A stretch of 64,000 nucleotides of DNA from positions 1 to 64,000 of the forward strand of contig NZ_QJUO01000001.1 in NCBI RefSeq assembly GCF_004327335.1, in the 5' to 3' direction. The translations under genes and the position numbers were made by a program. Source of the DNA: Stutzerimonas kirkiae. GTDB taxonomy: Bacteria > Pseudomonadota > Gammaproteobacteria > Pseudomonadales > Pseudomonadaceae. Shown here piece after piece: positions 40,510-49,918 of this stretch (position 1 is its first letter; the number at the start of each line of letters is the position of its first letter). The notes beneath the pieces were generated by a model. That model was given only the letters and a program-made list of their open reading frames with translations. It did no database searches and had not been told where the DNA came from.

Positions 40510-42009
40510 ATGCGCCACAGCTCCCCCGAATCACACCCATTGATTGCGGCCCTCGACCTGGGCTCCAACAGTTTCCATATGGTGCTGGCGCGTACCAGCA
40601 ACGGCGAAATGCGCATCCTCGAACGTCTGGGCGAGAAAGTACAACTGGCGGCGGGGCTGGACGAGTTGCGCAACCTCGACGAGAACGCCATGCAGCGTGG
40701 CCTCGACTGCCTGCGGCGCTTCGCGCAACTGGTCAACCACCTGCCTGAGGGCGCGGTACGCGTGGTCGGTACCAACGCCCTGCGCGAGGCGCGCAACCGC
40801 GCGGAATTCATCCGCCGTGCCGAAGAGATACTCAACCACCAGGTCGAGGTGATCTCCGGTCGCGAGGAAGCGCGCCTGATCTACCTCGGCGTGGCCCATA
40901 CCTTTCCCTGCTCGCCGGGCAAGCGCCTGGTGGTCGATATCGGCGGCGGCAGTACCGAGTTCATCATCGGCGAAGTGTTCGACTCGCACCTGCGTGAAAG
41001 CCTGCAGATGGGCTGTGTCAGCTTCACCCAGCGCTACTTCCGCGACGGCAAGGTAACCCCCGCACGCTATGCCCAGGCCTACACCGCCGCACGCCTGGAG
41101 TTGATGGGTATCGAACAGGGCCTGCATCGCCTCGGTTGGCAGGAAGCGATCGGCGCCTCAGGCACCATCCGCGCCGTCGGGCTGGCGATAAAGGCCGGCG
41201 GGCACGGCAACGGCGAGGTCAACCGGGCCGGCCTCGCCTGGCTCAAGCACAAGGTATTGAAACTGGGCGACGTGGAAAAGATCGACCTCGAAGGCGTCAA
41301 GGCCGATCGACGTAGCGTATTCCCCGCCGGGCTGGCCGTTCTCGAAGCCATCTTCGACGCACTGGAGCTGTCCAGTATGAGCCACTCCGAAGGCGCGTTG
41401 CGCGAAGGCGTGCTCTATGACCTGCTGGGCCGCCAGCACCAGGAGGACGTGCGCGACCGCACCCTGAGCTTTCTCATGGAGCGCTACCACGTCGATACCG
41501 AACAGGCGGCTCGCGTCGAAGGCAAGGCGCTGGAAGCCTTCGACCAGGTGGCCGATGACTGGAAGCTCGACGAAGGCCATCGCGAACTGCTGGCCTGGAC
41601 GGCGCGCATCCACGAGGTGGGGCTGGATATCGCCCACTATCACTACCACAAGCATGGCGCCTACCTGATCGAGCACTCGGACCTGCCCGGCTTCTCGCGG
41701 CGGGACCAACTGATGCTGGCGTCGCTGGTGCGCGGGCATCGGCGCAATATCCCGAAGGACAAGTTCGCGGAATTCGGCGATGAAGGCATCAGGCTGCTGC
41801 GCCTGTGCGTACTGCTGCGCTTCGCCATTCTCTTCCACCATATACGCAGCGACCAGGCGATGCCCGAGGTCAGGCTGAAGGCGGGAGAACAGAGCCTCGA
41901 GGTACGCTTTCCGGAAGGCTGGCTGGAGGCCAACCCGCTGACCCTGGCGGACTTCCAGGCCGAGGCCGACTGGCTGCAGCGGATCGGTTTCAGCCTGAAG
42001 ATACGCTGA
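40510..42009 (+). CDS. ppx: Exopolyphosphatase
   Basis: 499 residues. Ppx/GppA ASKHA fold: phosphate-1 loop [24 protein letters not shown], and [14 protein letters not shown]. The C-terminal half has an HD-like region ([21 protein letters not shown]). It releases phosphate from polyphosphate. The ATG at 40510 follows GAGAAG. In many pseudomonads ppx is next to ppk; here an 8-kb siderophore locus separates the two. Confidence 0.97.
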   Translation: MRHSSPESHPLIAALDLGSNSFHMVLARTSNGEMRILERLGEKVQLAAGLDELRNLDENAMQRGLDCLRRFAQLVNHLPEGAVRVVGTNALREARNRAEFIRRAEEILNHQVEVISGREEARLIYLGVAHTFPCSPGKRLVVDIGGGSTEFIIGEVFDSHLRESLQMGCVSFTQRYFRDGKVTPARYAQAYTAARLELMGIEQGLHRLGWQEAIGASGTIRAVGLAIKAGGHGNGEVNRAGLAWLKHKVLKLGDVEKIDLEGVKADRRSVFPAGLAVLEAIFDALELSSMSHSEGALREGVLYDLLGRQHQEDVRDRTLSFLMERYHVDTEQAARVEGKALEAFDQVADDWKLDEGHRELLAWTARIHEVGLDIAHYHYHKHGAYLIEHSDLPGFSRRDQLMLASLVRGHRRNIPKDKFAEFGDEGIRLLRLCVLLRFAILFHHIRSDQAMPEVRLKAGEQSLEVRFPEGWLEANPLTLADFQAEADWLQRIGFSLKIR

Positions 42010-42011
42010 AG

Positions 42012-42048
42012 GCTGCAAGCTGCAAGCTGCAAGCTGCAAGCTGCAAGC
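42012..42048 (+). repeat. Tandem heptamer (GCTGCAA) x 5.3
   Basis: Five exact copies of GCTGCAA plus GC, starting three bases after the ppx stop. The unit is the arm sequence of the REP-like GCAAGC family. This looks like slipped-strand expansion of that element and may vary between strains. Confidence 0.9.
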
Positions 42049-42119
42049 CCGATCAGCCTGGGCGGGGCCTTGCTCCCGCCAAGTCCTTTTCGTTTCGCTC
42101 TCGCTGCAGGCCTGGCGCT

Positions 42120-42398
42120 CTACAACCACTGAATGACCAGCCCCTCCTGCCGTGAGAAACGCGGCAGGTGATCGTCCAGCACCGCCCGCATGCGCGCCAG
42201 CGACTCGGCGTCCGCCGCCTGGCACTCGAAGCGCAGCAGGTCCGGCTCGGCCCGCATCAGGCAGTGCCCATAGGGAAAGTCCGCCCGTGCCTGCCGCTCA
42301 TCGAACTCGACGCTGATCTTGTGGCGGAAATGCTTGCACAGCTTGGTCATGTACAGGGAGGCCGAGGCAGTCGCGACTGTGCCATGCAGATGGATCAT
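42120..42398 (-). CDS. DUF2218 protein
   Basis: 92 residues, one small domain (YMTKLCKHFRHKISVEFDERQARADF). DUF2218 proteins are small and of unknown function, often encoded with siderophore-uptake genes. The ATG at 42398 overlaps the stop of the upstream ATPase gene (ATGA), so it is the last gene of the operon. The longer frame is not supported. Confidence 0.85.
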   Translation of the reverse strand: MIHLHGTVATASASLYMTKLCKHFRHKISVEFDERQARADFPYGHCLMRAEPDLLRFECQAADAESLARMRAVLDDHLPRFSRQEGLVIQWL

Positions 42399-43195
42399 GC
42401 AGGATTCTCTCGTTGTGGGATGGGCAAGGCGCGGTCGGCCAGCACCAGGCTGAACCCCTGCGAACAACGTTCGACCCGCCCCTCGATACCGTAGGCACGC
42501 CGCAGCAACTCGCTGTCGAGCACTTGCTGCGGACAGCCGGCGGCCAGCAGCCCCTCTTCGCCCAGCATTACCAGGTGATCGCAGAAGCGCAGCGCCAGGT
42601 TGATGTCATGGATCGCCAGCAAGGCCACGGCCCCCTGCTCCCGGGTGATCTGGCGCACGGTCTGCAATACCTTGAGTTGCCAGCGCAGGTCGAGGGCGCT
42701 GGTCGGCTCGTCGAGCAGCAACAGGCGTGGCCGGCGCACCAGCACCTGGGCCAGCCCGACCATCTGCCGCTGCCCGCCGGACAGCTCGTCGAGCCGGCGC
42801 ATCGCCAGCGACTGCAGATCGAGCACGGCGAACAGTTCGGCGATCGCTCGCTGCAGCTCGGCGGGCGCCAGCCCCGAAGGGACCGCGCGATTGGCCGCCA
42901 GCACCGTTTCATAGGCCAGCAACGAACTGCCCTGCGGCAGGGTCTGCGGCAGGTAGGCAATCATCCCGGCACGCTGTGCGGCGCCATGCCGGGAAATATC
43001 CAGGCCATCCAGCTCGATATGGCCCGAGGCCGGCTGCAACCCGGCCAGCGCCCTGAGCAGGGTCGACTTGCCGACGCCATTGGCGCCGACCAGCGCCACC
43101 AGCGAACCGCTCGGCAAGGGCGGCAGGCTCAGGTCACGGAGAATATGCCGGCGGCCATAGCCAGCCGTCAGTCCATTCACCAGCAGGCCGCTCAT
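42395..43195 (-). CDS. Ferric-siderophore ABC transporter ATPase
   Basis: 266 residues. Walker A GANGVGKST, Q-loop, signature LSGGQRQMVGLAQ, Walker B LLLLDEPTSALD and switch His (AIHDINLAL). Closest in type to FepC/FhuC/BtuD. It energises the permease encoded just upstream. The ATG at 43195 overlaps the permease stop by 4 nt. The in-frame extension to 43582 reads antisense through the permease and is excluded. Confidence 0.94.
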   Translation of the reverse strand: MSGLLVNGLTAGYGRRHILRDLSLPPLPSGSLVALVGANGVGKSTLLRALAGLQPASGHIELDGLDISRHGAAQRAGMIAYLPQTLPQGSSLLAYETVLAANRAVPSGLAPAELQRAIAELFAVLDLQSLAMRRLDELSGGQRQMVGLAQVLVRRPRLLLLDEPTSALDLRWQLKVLQTVRQITREQGAVALLAIHDINLALRFCDHLVMLGEEGLLAAGCPQQVLDSELLRRAYGIEGRVERCSQGFSLVLADRALPIPQRENPA

Positions 43196-44232
43196 CGGCG
43201 CCTCCGCTGGCCGAGGATCAGCCCCATGAACAGCGGGATGCCGACCAGCGCGGTGACGATGCCGACCGGGATCACCAGCCCCGGGATCAATGCCTTGCTG
43301 GCGATCGACGCCAGCGACAGCATCAGCGCCCCGACCAGGGCGCTGCCCGGCAGGTAGAAGCGATGGTCCTCGCCCAGCAGCAGGCGGGCGATATGCGGCG
43401 CCACCAGGCCGACGAAGCTGATGGTGCCGACGAAGGCCACCGCCACCGCGGCCAGCAGGCTGACCCGCAGCAGCACGATCATGCGCAGGCGGTCGACAGC
43501 GATCCCGGCACTGCGCGCCTGGTCCTCGCCGGCGCGCAGCGTGGTCATCGCCCAGGCCCGACGCAGGGAGAACGGCAGGCACAAGGCGAGCACCACGGCG
43601 ACGATGGCGACCTTGTCCCAGGTCGCGCGGCCCAGGCTGCCGAAGGTCCAGAACACCACCTGCTGCAGGGTATCGCTGTCGGCCATGAACTGGATCAGCG
43701 CCACCAGCGCCTCCAGCGCGAAGACCATGGCGATGCCGAACAGCACCACGGTTTCCACGCCGTTGCCGTAGCTGCGCAGCAATAGCTGGATCAGCAGGAT
43801 CGAACCGGCCGCGCAGGCGAACGCGCCCAGCGGGATGCTGTAGGTATGCGGCAAACCGGGCAGGTACAGGTTGAAGACGATCACCAGCGAGGCGCCCAGG
43901 GTCGCCGCCGCCGACACGCCCAGGGTGAACGGGCTGGCCAGCGGGTTGTTCAGCGCCGTCTGCATTTCCGCACCGGCCAGGCCGAGCGCGGCGCCGACCA
44001 CCAGCGCCATCACCGCATAGGGCATGCGCACGTCCCAGAGGATCACCGCTTCGCCCAGGCTCAGCGCGCCCGGGTCGAGAATGCCCCGCAGCACATCCGC
44101 CAGCCCCATGGACGAAGGGCCGTTGGCCACGTCGAACACCAGGCTGGCGAGGATCGCCGCCAGCAATGACAGCAGCAGGATCAGGCGCCGGCGCAGGAAA
44201 CGCCGGTAGGCCCGGGCCAGGCGGTCAGTCAT
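43192..44232 (-). CDS. FecCD-family siderophore permease
   Basis: 346 residues with about nine to ten TM helices. The conserved cytoplasmic loop with GISFVGLVAPH-type sequence appears as GTISFVGLVAPHIARLL. FecCD permeases usually act as a dimer. Only one permease gene is present, so a homodimer is expected, as in BtuC-type systems. It overlaps the binding-protein gene by 8 nt and the ATPase gene by 4 nt. Confidence 0.94.
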   Translation of the reverse strand: MTDRLARAYRRFLRRRLILLLSLLAAILASLVFDVANGPSSMGLADVLRGILDPGALSLGEAVILWDVRMPYAVMALVVGAALGLAGAEMQTALNNPLASPFTLGVSAAATLGASLVIVFNLYLPGLPHTYSIPLGAFACAAGSILLIQLLLRSYGNGVETVVLFGIAMVFALEALVALIQFMADSDTLQQVVFWTFGSLGRATWDKVAIVAVVLALCLPFSLRRAWAMTTLRAGEDQARSAGIAVDRLRMIVLLRVSLLAAVAVAFVGTISFVGLVAPHIARLLLGEDHRFYLPGSALVGALMLSLASIASKALIPGLVIPVGIVTALVGIPLFMGLILGQRRRR

Positions 44233-45343
44233 TCAGGTCGACCCAGTAGGCGCCATGCAACGGCACCGGCTGGAAGCGCCGGTAAAGCTCGGCAAGCGTC
44301 CGCTGCGGGTCGATGCCCTGCATTTCCTGCGGATGCAGCCAGGCCGCGATGGCCTGCACCGCCGCGACATTGAACGGCGAATTGTAGAAGTGGTGCCAGA
44401 TGGCGTGGGCGCGCCCCTGCTCGACGGCGGCCAGGCCGGCGAAACCGGGGCGCCCGAGGGCATGGCGCAACGAACGTCGAGCCACCTCCTCGTCCGCGCC
44501 GACGCCCAGCACCACGCGCCCGGGCTGGTCGCCAAGATGCCCGACCGAACCGATGGCAGTGGCAATATAGACCTCGGGCTGCGCCTGCAGCAGGTATTCC
44601 ATGCTGAGCATGCCACTGGTGCCGGGAATCTTGTCCTGGGCCAGGTTACGCCCGCCAGCCGCATCGACATAGTCGGCGAACAGGCCGTGGGCGATACTTT
44701 CGCAACACTCGTCGTTCAGGCCGACGCGGCTTTCGAGAAACACCACCGGCCTGGTCTGGCTGCGCGCCACGGCCGTCCGGACCTTGGCCATTTCCTCCTG
44801 GTAGAATGCGACGAACTCATCGGCCACCTCGGTCTGCCCCAGCAGTTCGCCGAGTACCTGGATGCTGCGGGTGGTGTTCTCCAGCGGATTCTTGCGGAAG
44901 TCGACGAACACCACAGTGATGCCGGCGGCCTGCAGCCGGTCCAGCACCTCCTGCGAGTGCGGCGTCGGCCCGTGCCCTTCGAGGCCGAACAGCGCCACCT
45001 GCGGCCGCAGCGCGATGGTCTGCTCGATGCTGAAGGAATCCTCGCTGGAACGCCCGACACGCGGCACCTTGCCGATCTGCGGGAAGCGCTCGAGATACTG
45101 GGCATAGGTGGCCGGGTCGAGGCGCTCCAGTTCGCCGAACATGCCCACCACACGGCGCACCGGATCGTCACGGTCGAAGATCGCCAGGGTCGCCAGGTAA
45201 CGACCCTCGCCGAGCACGATACGATCGACTTCGAGCGGCACCTGCACCTGGCGTCCGGCGACATCGGTCAGGGTCCGGGTTTGCCCGGCATGGGCCGGTA
45301 GCAGCGCAACCATCAGCAACAGCGATAACAGCAATCTCGACAC
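44225..45343 (-). CDS. Periplasmic ferric-siderophore binding protein
   Basis: 372 residues. Signal peptide MSRLLLSLLLMVALLPAHA, cut before GQT. Type III binding-protein fold with RTLTDVAGRQVQVPLEVDRIV at the start of the mature part. An internal Cys-Cys pair (NDECCESI) is notable. The start is GTG 45343 with GGAGAG upstream. It delivers the siderophore to the permease. It lies 11 bp after the esterase gene. Confidence 0.92.
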   Translation of the reverse strand: MSRLLLSLLLMVALLPAHAGQTRTLTDVAGRQVQVPLEVDRIVLGEGRYLATLAIFDRDDPVRRVVGMFGELERLDPATYAQYLERFPQIGKVPRVGRSSEDSFSIEQTIALRPQVALFGLEGHGPTPHSQEVLDRLQAAGITVVFVDFRKNPLENTTRSIQVLGELLGQTEVADEFVAFYQEEMAKVRTAVARSQTRPVVFLESRVGLNDECCESIAHGLFADYVDAAGGRNLAQDKIPGTSGMLSMEYLLQAQPEVYIATAIGSVGHLGDQPGRVVLGVGADEEVARRSLRHALGRPGFAGLAAVEQGRAHAIWHHFYNSPFNVAAVQAIAAWLHPQEMQGIDPQRTLAELYRRFQPVPLHGAYWVDLND

Positions 45344-45354
45344 GACGCTCTCCT

Positions 45355-46290
45355 CTATCTTTCATTCAAGCCGGCAGACAGGCGCAGCGCCTGGCGCAAC
45401 GACAGCGGCAGCGTATCGCCATGCCCCTGCCCGGTGTATTCGCGGTACTCCACGGCCAGCCCGGGCAGCCGCTCCAGGCGGCGCGCCATTTGCTCCGCGG
45501 CATCGGCCGGCACTGCCGCCAGCGCCTGCCGGCGGGCATCCCGCAGGCGCGGATCGATGTCTGCCCCGGCGCTGCGCTCGACCGCGCCACGCAGGATCGA
45601 CAGGCTCGCCGGCGGCCGCTCATCCAGCTCACGGTAACGGCGCTCGGCGTCCAGCAGCAGGCCGCCCTGCCACCATAGCGCCGGACTGGCTGCAACATAG
45701 TGGCGGTAGCCCCCGGGCTCGCCGAACAGGCTGTCGAGCACGAACAGACCGCCATAGGAGTGCCCCCAGAGCGTCTGGCGGGCGCTGTCCAGTGCGTACC
45801 GGGCGCTCACCCGGGGGCGCACTTCGCGCTCCAGCAGGCTGCGGAAAGCCACGGCCCCGCCAGCCGCGCGGTTGCGCACCGAGTCCTCGACCAGCAAGCC
45901 CTCCTGCCCCGCCGGAGCCGGCGTGTAGTCGTAGGTGCGCGCGCGGACATCGAAGCGCAGCGCCGTATCGTAACCGACCATCACCAGCAGCGGTGGATCG
46001 CCCTGTACCAGTTCGGCCAGCCATTCTTCCTGCAACTCAGCCAGCGCGGCATTGCCATCGAGCAGCCAGGCCACCGGGTAGCCGGCGGCAGGCGGCGCCT
46101 TGCGCGGTATGCCGAGGTCGATCCGGTAGTGGCGCAGGCCGTCGGCCGAGTCCAGTGCGAAGCGCTCGAAACGGTAATGCGCCGAACCCCGCTCGGCGAG
46201 GGTGTCGCCCACGGGGCGGGACAGATCGGGCTGCGCCAGCGCAATCACCGGCAGCAGCATCAGCGACAGGATATGAACCCAAGCTTTCAT
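45355..46290 (-). CDS. IroE-like siderophore esterase
   Basis: 311 residues. Signal peptide about 1-20 (MKAWVHILSLMLLPVIALAQ). Alpha/beta hydrolase (esterase-D-like) with nucleophile motif WGHSYGG and a C-terminal His in GQGHGDTL. IroE-type enzymes cut the trilactone ring of enterobactin in the periplasm to release iron. The assignment rests on family features plus the FepA-like neighbour. The start at 46290 has GGGGAGAG upstream. Confidence 0.85.
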   Translation of the reverse strand: MKAWVHILSLMLLPVIALAQPDLSRPVGDTLAERGSAHYRFERFALDSADGLRHYRIDLGIPRKAPPAAGYPVAWLLDGNAALAELQEEWLAELVQGDPPLLVMVGYDTALRFDVRARTYDYTPAPAGQEGLLVEDSVRNRAAGGAVAFRSLLEREVRPRVSARYALDSARQTLWGHSYGGLFVLDSLFGEPGGYRHYVAASPALWWQGGLLLDAERRYRELDERPPASLSILRGAVERSAGADIDPRLRDARRQALAAVPADAAEQMARRLERLPGLAVEYREYTGQGHGDTLPLSLRQALRLSAGLNER

Positions 46291-46303
46291 CCACTCTCCC
46301 CAA

Positions 46304-46335
46304 AATACATCCGCCCGGCCAGAGCCGGGCGGATG
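46304..46335 (-). terminator. Strong hairpin between receptor and esterase genes
   Basis: CATCCGCCCGGC and GCCGGGCGGATG are exact complements around 4 nt (12-bp stem). On the minus strand the stem is followed by TATTTTG. It ends 14 bp before the esterase start, so it probably limits read-through from the receptor gene. Confidence 0.7.
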
Positions 46336-46352
46336 CCAGACCCAGGGTCCGG

Positions 46353-46418
46353 CGCAGGGTGCGCCATGCGCACCTGAATGATCAGCAACAGCCCTGGCGT
46401 GCACGGCACACCCTACGC
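46353..46418. repeat. GTAGGGTGCGC-type palindrome, copy 1
   Basis: CGCAGGGTGCGCCATGCGCACC (46353-46374) and an imperfect complement ending GGCACACCCTACG (to 46418). The same motif occurs at 54092-54160 and 54861-54879. Confidence 0.6.
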
Positions 46419-46441
46419 AAACCGTCGCCGTTCACTGTCGA

Positions 46442-48649
46442 TCAGAACGACGTGCTGACGCTGGCGTAGAAGGTACGCCCCGGCTCGTTGTAGGTGTAGG
46501 CCCCGGCCTCGCGGGCATTACCCTCGCGGTACAGGCGCTTGTCGAACAGGTTGCTGACCCCGGCGCCGAGGCTCCAGTTCCTGCTCAGCTCATAACTGCC
46601 ACTCAGGCCGGCCAGTGCGTAGGGGGAAATCTCCCGGCGCGCATCGCCACTCAGCACATTCCCCTGATAGTCGTACTTGCCCGGCGTCTGCCGGCCATAC
46701 CAGGTGACGGTGGCCTGCAGCGACAACGGGTCGGTGACCTGCCAGTCGAGTGTCGAGTTGACGGTGAACTCGGGAATGATCGACAGCGGCTCACCGGTTT
46801 CCTTGTTCTTCGACTGCAGCATATAGGTGAAGTTGGTGTTCCAATCCAGGCTGGCGGCCAAGGGCAGCTTGAGGTTGCCCTCGAAGCCCTCGACCACTGC
46901 GCGAGGAATGTTCACCCACTGGAATACGTTGGCGACCCGGGTGGTATTGCCCTGGGTGAAACTCACCGTGCCGACCGGCTCGCGGCCGGCCTCGACCTTG
47001 TCGCGGTAGTCGTTGCGGAACCAGGTGAAGCTGGCGTGGAGGTCGCCCGACTCGAACTCCAGGCCCAGTTCCTTGTTGACGCTGGTTTCCGCATCCAGCT
47101 TGTCGCTGCCCACCAGGAAGCAGCCGACGCCGGCATAGTCCCAGCAACCGATACCGTTACTGTACAGCGCGTAGGACGGGTTGCTCTGGTACAGGTTCGG
47201 CGACTTGTAGGCACGGGCGATACCGGCCTTGAAGGTGAAGCCCTCGCCCAGGCGCTGCGACAGGTTGAGCGACGGGCTCCAGTTGCTGCCGCTCAAGCTG
47301 TTGTGGTCGAAGCGCAGCCCCGGTGTGAGGATGGTGCCCGGAAGCAGCTCGATATTGTCCTCGATGAACAGCGAGGCGGTGCGCACCGAGATCCCACCGT
47401 CGAAACGGGTCGGATAGCCGATGCTCTGGATCGCGGCGAGGTCGGAGACTCCGTCCTCCATACGCTGCTCGCTCCACTCCGCACCCAGCGTCACGACCTG
47501 TTCGAACAGGCCGGACAGCGGCAGGCTGACCTCGCTGTGGGCGGTCAGGCTCTCCAGCTCGATAGTGCCGAAGTCAGTGCTGTAGATAGCGCCCTCGGGG
47601 CCGCCGGCGAGGCCTTCCTTGAGGCGGTTGTTGCGGGTGCGCTCGTACTGCAGGTAGTTCAGCGTGGAACCGAAATCCCAGTCGCCATGGTGGGTGACGG
47701 AATAGGTATTGCGATACATGCGGTTGGTTTCGCGGTCGAGCCAGGCGCCGCGGTAGTTATCCACCACGGCGCTGCCGGACAGGTTGTTCATGCTATCGCC
47801 GGTGTAGATATTGCCCTGGCGGCTGAAGCCGGCCTGCAGGTCGAGGGTCTGCGAGTCGTCGATCCGCCAGCTCAGGGTGCCATCGACATCGCGGTTACGC
47901 ACCCCTTCGCGCCCCGCCAGGGCGGCATTGGAGGCACTGACCGCGCGGCCTTCGTTGATGTCGGCGGCGTCCGAGTCGGTCTTGTTCAGGTTGCCATAGA
48001 CCCGATAGGACAGGTTGTCCGCCAGTGGCCCACTGAGGCCGAAGTTGATGCGCCGGGTCGCACCCTCCTCGTCATGCTGCGGCACGCTGGTATAGAGGCT
48101 CAGGTTGCCATGGTGCTCGATGCCGGCCTTCTTGGTGATGATGTTCACCACGCCACCCGCCGCGCCACTGCCATAGCGGGCCGCCGCCGGGCCGCGCAGC
48201 ACTTCGATGCGTTCGATCTGCTCGGCCGGGACCCAGTTGGTGTCGCCACGGGTATCGCGATCGCCACGCCAGCCGTAGCGCACCGCATTGCGCGAACTCA
48301 CCGGCTTGCCGTCGATGAGGATCAGGGTGTTCTCCGGGCCCATGCCGCGGATGTCGATCTGCCGGTTGTTGCCACGCGCGCCGGAGCCACTGTTGCCGGT
48401 CAGGTTGACCCCTGGCTGCTTGCGGATGATCTCGGCGATATCGTTGACCGCGCCACCCTTGCGGATGTCTTCCTCGGTGATGATGGAAACCCCGAGCGCC
48501 TGCTTCAGCTCTTCCTCGGCGGTGCCGAGCACTTGCGTGGCCTGCAGTTCGAGTGGCGCCTCGGCGGCCATGGCCAGCCCCGGACACGCCAGCAGAACCG
48601 CCAGGGCCAGCGGATTGAGCAGATGTTGCCGATACGGATTCGCGTACAT
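46442..48649 (-). CDS. FepA/PfeA-like TonB-dependent receptor
   Basis: 735 residues. Signal peptide ending ACPGLAMA, then a TonB-box-like segment ELQATQVLG. Plug domain with RKQPGVNLTGNSGSGARGN and QIDIRGMGPENTLILIDGKP; barrel ending YASVSTSF. Sequence is of the ferric-enterobactin (catecholate) type. The start at 48649 (MYANPYRQHLL) follows GGGAGG; the 16-residue longer frame is not used. A Fur-like site lies just upstream, and an AraC regulator is divergent. Confidence 0.93.
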   Translation of the reverse strand: MYANPYRQHLLNPLALAVLLACPGLAMAAEAPLELQATQVLGTAEEELKQALGVSIITEEDIRKGGAVNDIAEIIRKQPGVNLTGNSGSGARGNNRQIDIRGMGPENTLILIDGKPVSSRNAVRYGWRGDRDTRGDTNWVPAEQIERIEVLRGPAAARYGSGAAGGVVNIITKKAGIEHHGNLSLYTSVPQHDEEGATRRINFGLSGPLADNLSYRVYGNLNKTDSDAADINEGRAVSASNAALAGREGVRNRDVDGTLSWRIDDSQTLDLQAGFSRQGNIYTGDSMNNLSGSAVVDNYRGAWLDRETNRMYRNTYSVTHHGDWDFGSTLNYLQYERTRNNRLKEGLAGGPEGAIYSTDFGTIELESLTAHSEVSLPLSGLFEQVVTLGAEWSEQRMEDGVSDLAAIQSIGYPTRFDGGISVRTASLFIEDNIELLPGTILTPGLRFDHNSLSGSNWSPSLNLSQRLGEGFTFKAGIARAYKSPNLYQSNPSYALYSNGIGCWDYAGVGCFLVGSDKLDAETSVNKELGLEFESGDLHASFTWFRNDYRDKVEAGREPVGTVSFTQGNTTRVANVFQWVNIPRAVVEGFEGNLKLPLAASLDWNTNFTYMLQSKNKETGEPLSIIPEFTVNSTLDWQVTDPLSLQATVTWYGRQTPGKYDYQGNVLSGDARREISPYALAGLSGSYELSRNWSLGAGVSNLFDKRLYREGNAREAGAYTYNEPGRTFYASVSTSF

Positions 48650-48695
48650 GCTAAAGCCTCCCCCAATGATCGACTCCCGCAGGAGTTCGACATTC

Positions 48696-48720
48696 AATAA
48701 TGCGAATGATTTGTATCAAT
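48696..48720. promoter_or_regulatory. Fur-box-like site for the receptor promoter
   Basis: AATAATGCGAATGATTTGTATC resembles the 19-bp Fur consensus (GATAATGATAATCATTATC) in its repeated NATAAT-like hexamers. It lies about 50 bp upstream of the receptor ATG and about 100 bp before the AraC gene. The match is imperfect. Confidence 0.5.
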
Positions 48721-48817
48721 ATAGGACGGGGTGTAGTCTGCCACGCTCAACACGGCAAAAGTTTTGCGCATCCGGATTTGTTGTTTGCGCAAACACCACC
48801 TGTCAGGAGAGCGCGGC

Positions 48818-49798
48818 ATGAGCAGCCAGGGGCACATCGTCAAGACCGGAGAACTGTCGGAGTTGGTCAACGACAGCATTCGTCTGGTGGAAAACGAGCC
48901 CTGCCAGGGCAGCCTGTTCCAGGGTCACCTGAGCTGGCAAAAGCTGCGCAGCGGCCTGTCGCTGCACTGTTCGGACTGCCTGGAGCTGCACAATTTCTCC
49001 ACCCAGGTGGAAATCAGCCCGCGGCTCAATTTCATCCTCTTCCTGGATGGGCAGAGCGATGTCAGCTTCGACGACCGCCCCTTCACTTTCGGCGCCCCTC
49101 GCGGCCCGGGAAAACCCTCCTGCGAGGGCGTGACCATCGCCCTGAACGAATCCGCGCTGTTTTCCCGCCAGGCCAGGCGAGGCCGGCGTATTCGCAAGGT
49201 TTCGGTCAGCATGGCGCCGGAATGGTTCGAGTCGGGCGGTCTCGATGGCCATGGGGCGCTACGGGAACTGATAGATTTCGAGCACCATCATCTCGACGTA
49301 CACCGCTGGCAGCCTTCGGCGCGCCTGCTGGCACTGGCCGAACAGGTACTCCACCCGATCAGCGGCAACCGCCTGCTGCACAACCTTTACCTGGAAAGCC
49401 GCGCCCTGGAAATCGCCAATGAAGCGCTCAGCCAACTGACCCGCCGCCCCGCGCAGGCGTTGACCAGCATGCGCCCCCACGAACACCAGCGCATCCGCCG
49501 CACCCTGGAACTGCTGCACAGCGACCAGGCCGACGGCTGGTCACTGGAGCAGATCGCCCGCGAAGTAGGCTGCAGCCCCAGCACCCTGCACCGCCAGTTC
49601 CAGGCCAGCAAAGGGCTGTCGCTGTTCGAATACCAGCGCCAGCGCAAGTTGCAACAGGCCCGCGACGCCCTCGAGCAGCAGGGCGCCAGCATCAGCCAGG
49701 CGGCCTGGCTGGCCGGTTACAGCAGTGCGGCCAACTTCTCGACCGCGTTCAAACGCACCTTCGGCATCACGCCGAAACAGGTGCGTACACGTTTCTAG
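48818..49798 (+). CDS. AraC-type regulator of siderophore uptake
   Basis: 326 residues. N-terminal ligand-binding half of the PchR type; C-terminal double HTH (SLEQIAREVGCSPSTLHRQF and ISQAAWLAGYSSAANFSTAF). Similar regulators activate receptor genes when the ferric siderophore is imported. The start at 48818 follows AGGAGA. Divergent from the receptor gene. Confidence 0.93.
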   Translation: MSSQGHIVKTGELSELVNDSIRLVENEPCQGSLFQGHLSWQKLRSGLSLHCSDCLELHNFSTQVEISPRLNFILFLDGQSDVSFDDRPFTFGAPRGPGKPSCEGVTIALNESALFSRQARRGRRIRKVSVSMAPEWFESGGLDGHGALRELIDFEHHHLDVHRWQPSARLLALAEQVLHPISGNRLLHNLYLESRALEIANEALSQLTRRPAQALTSMRPHEHQRIRRTLELLHSDQADGWSLEQIAREVGCSPSTLHRQFQASKGLSLFEYQRQRKLQQARDALEQQGASISQAAWLAGYSSAANFSTAFKRTFGITPKQVRTRF

Positions 49799-49876
49799 GG
49801 TCTGGCCGCAGGAGCGGGCTGGCCCGCGAATGGGCCAAGGCAGTCGTGAACCGGTTCGGAACTTCGCGCCCTACGC

Positions 49877-49913
49877 CATGCCTGCGGGCCTTGTTGCAAG
49901 GCCCGCAGGCATG
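49877..49913. terminator. Perfect 17-bp hairpin between araC-type gene and ppk
   Basis: Arms 49877-49893 and 49897-49913 are exact complements (CATGCCTGCGGGCCTTG) around 3 nt. It lies between convergent stops. There is no T-run on either side, so termination may be Rho-dependent or the hairpin may protect mRNA ends. At 49803-49835 a REP-like core (GGAGCGGGCTGGCCCGCGA) also lies in this gap. Confidence 0.6.
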
Positions 49914-49918
49914 TTGTC

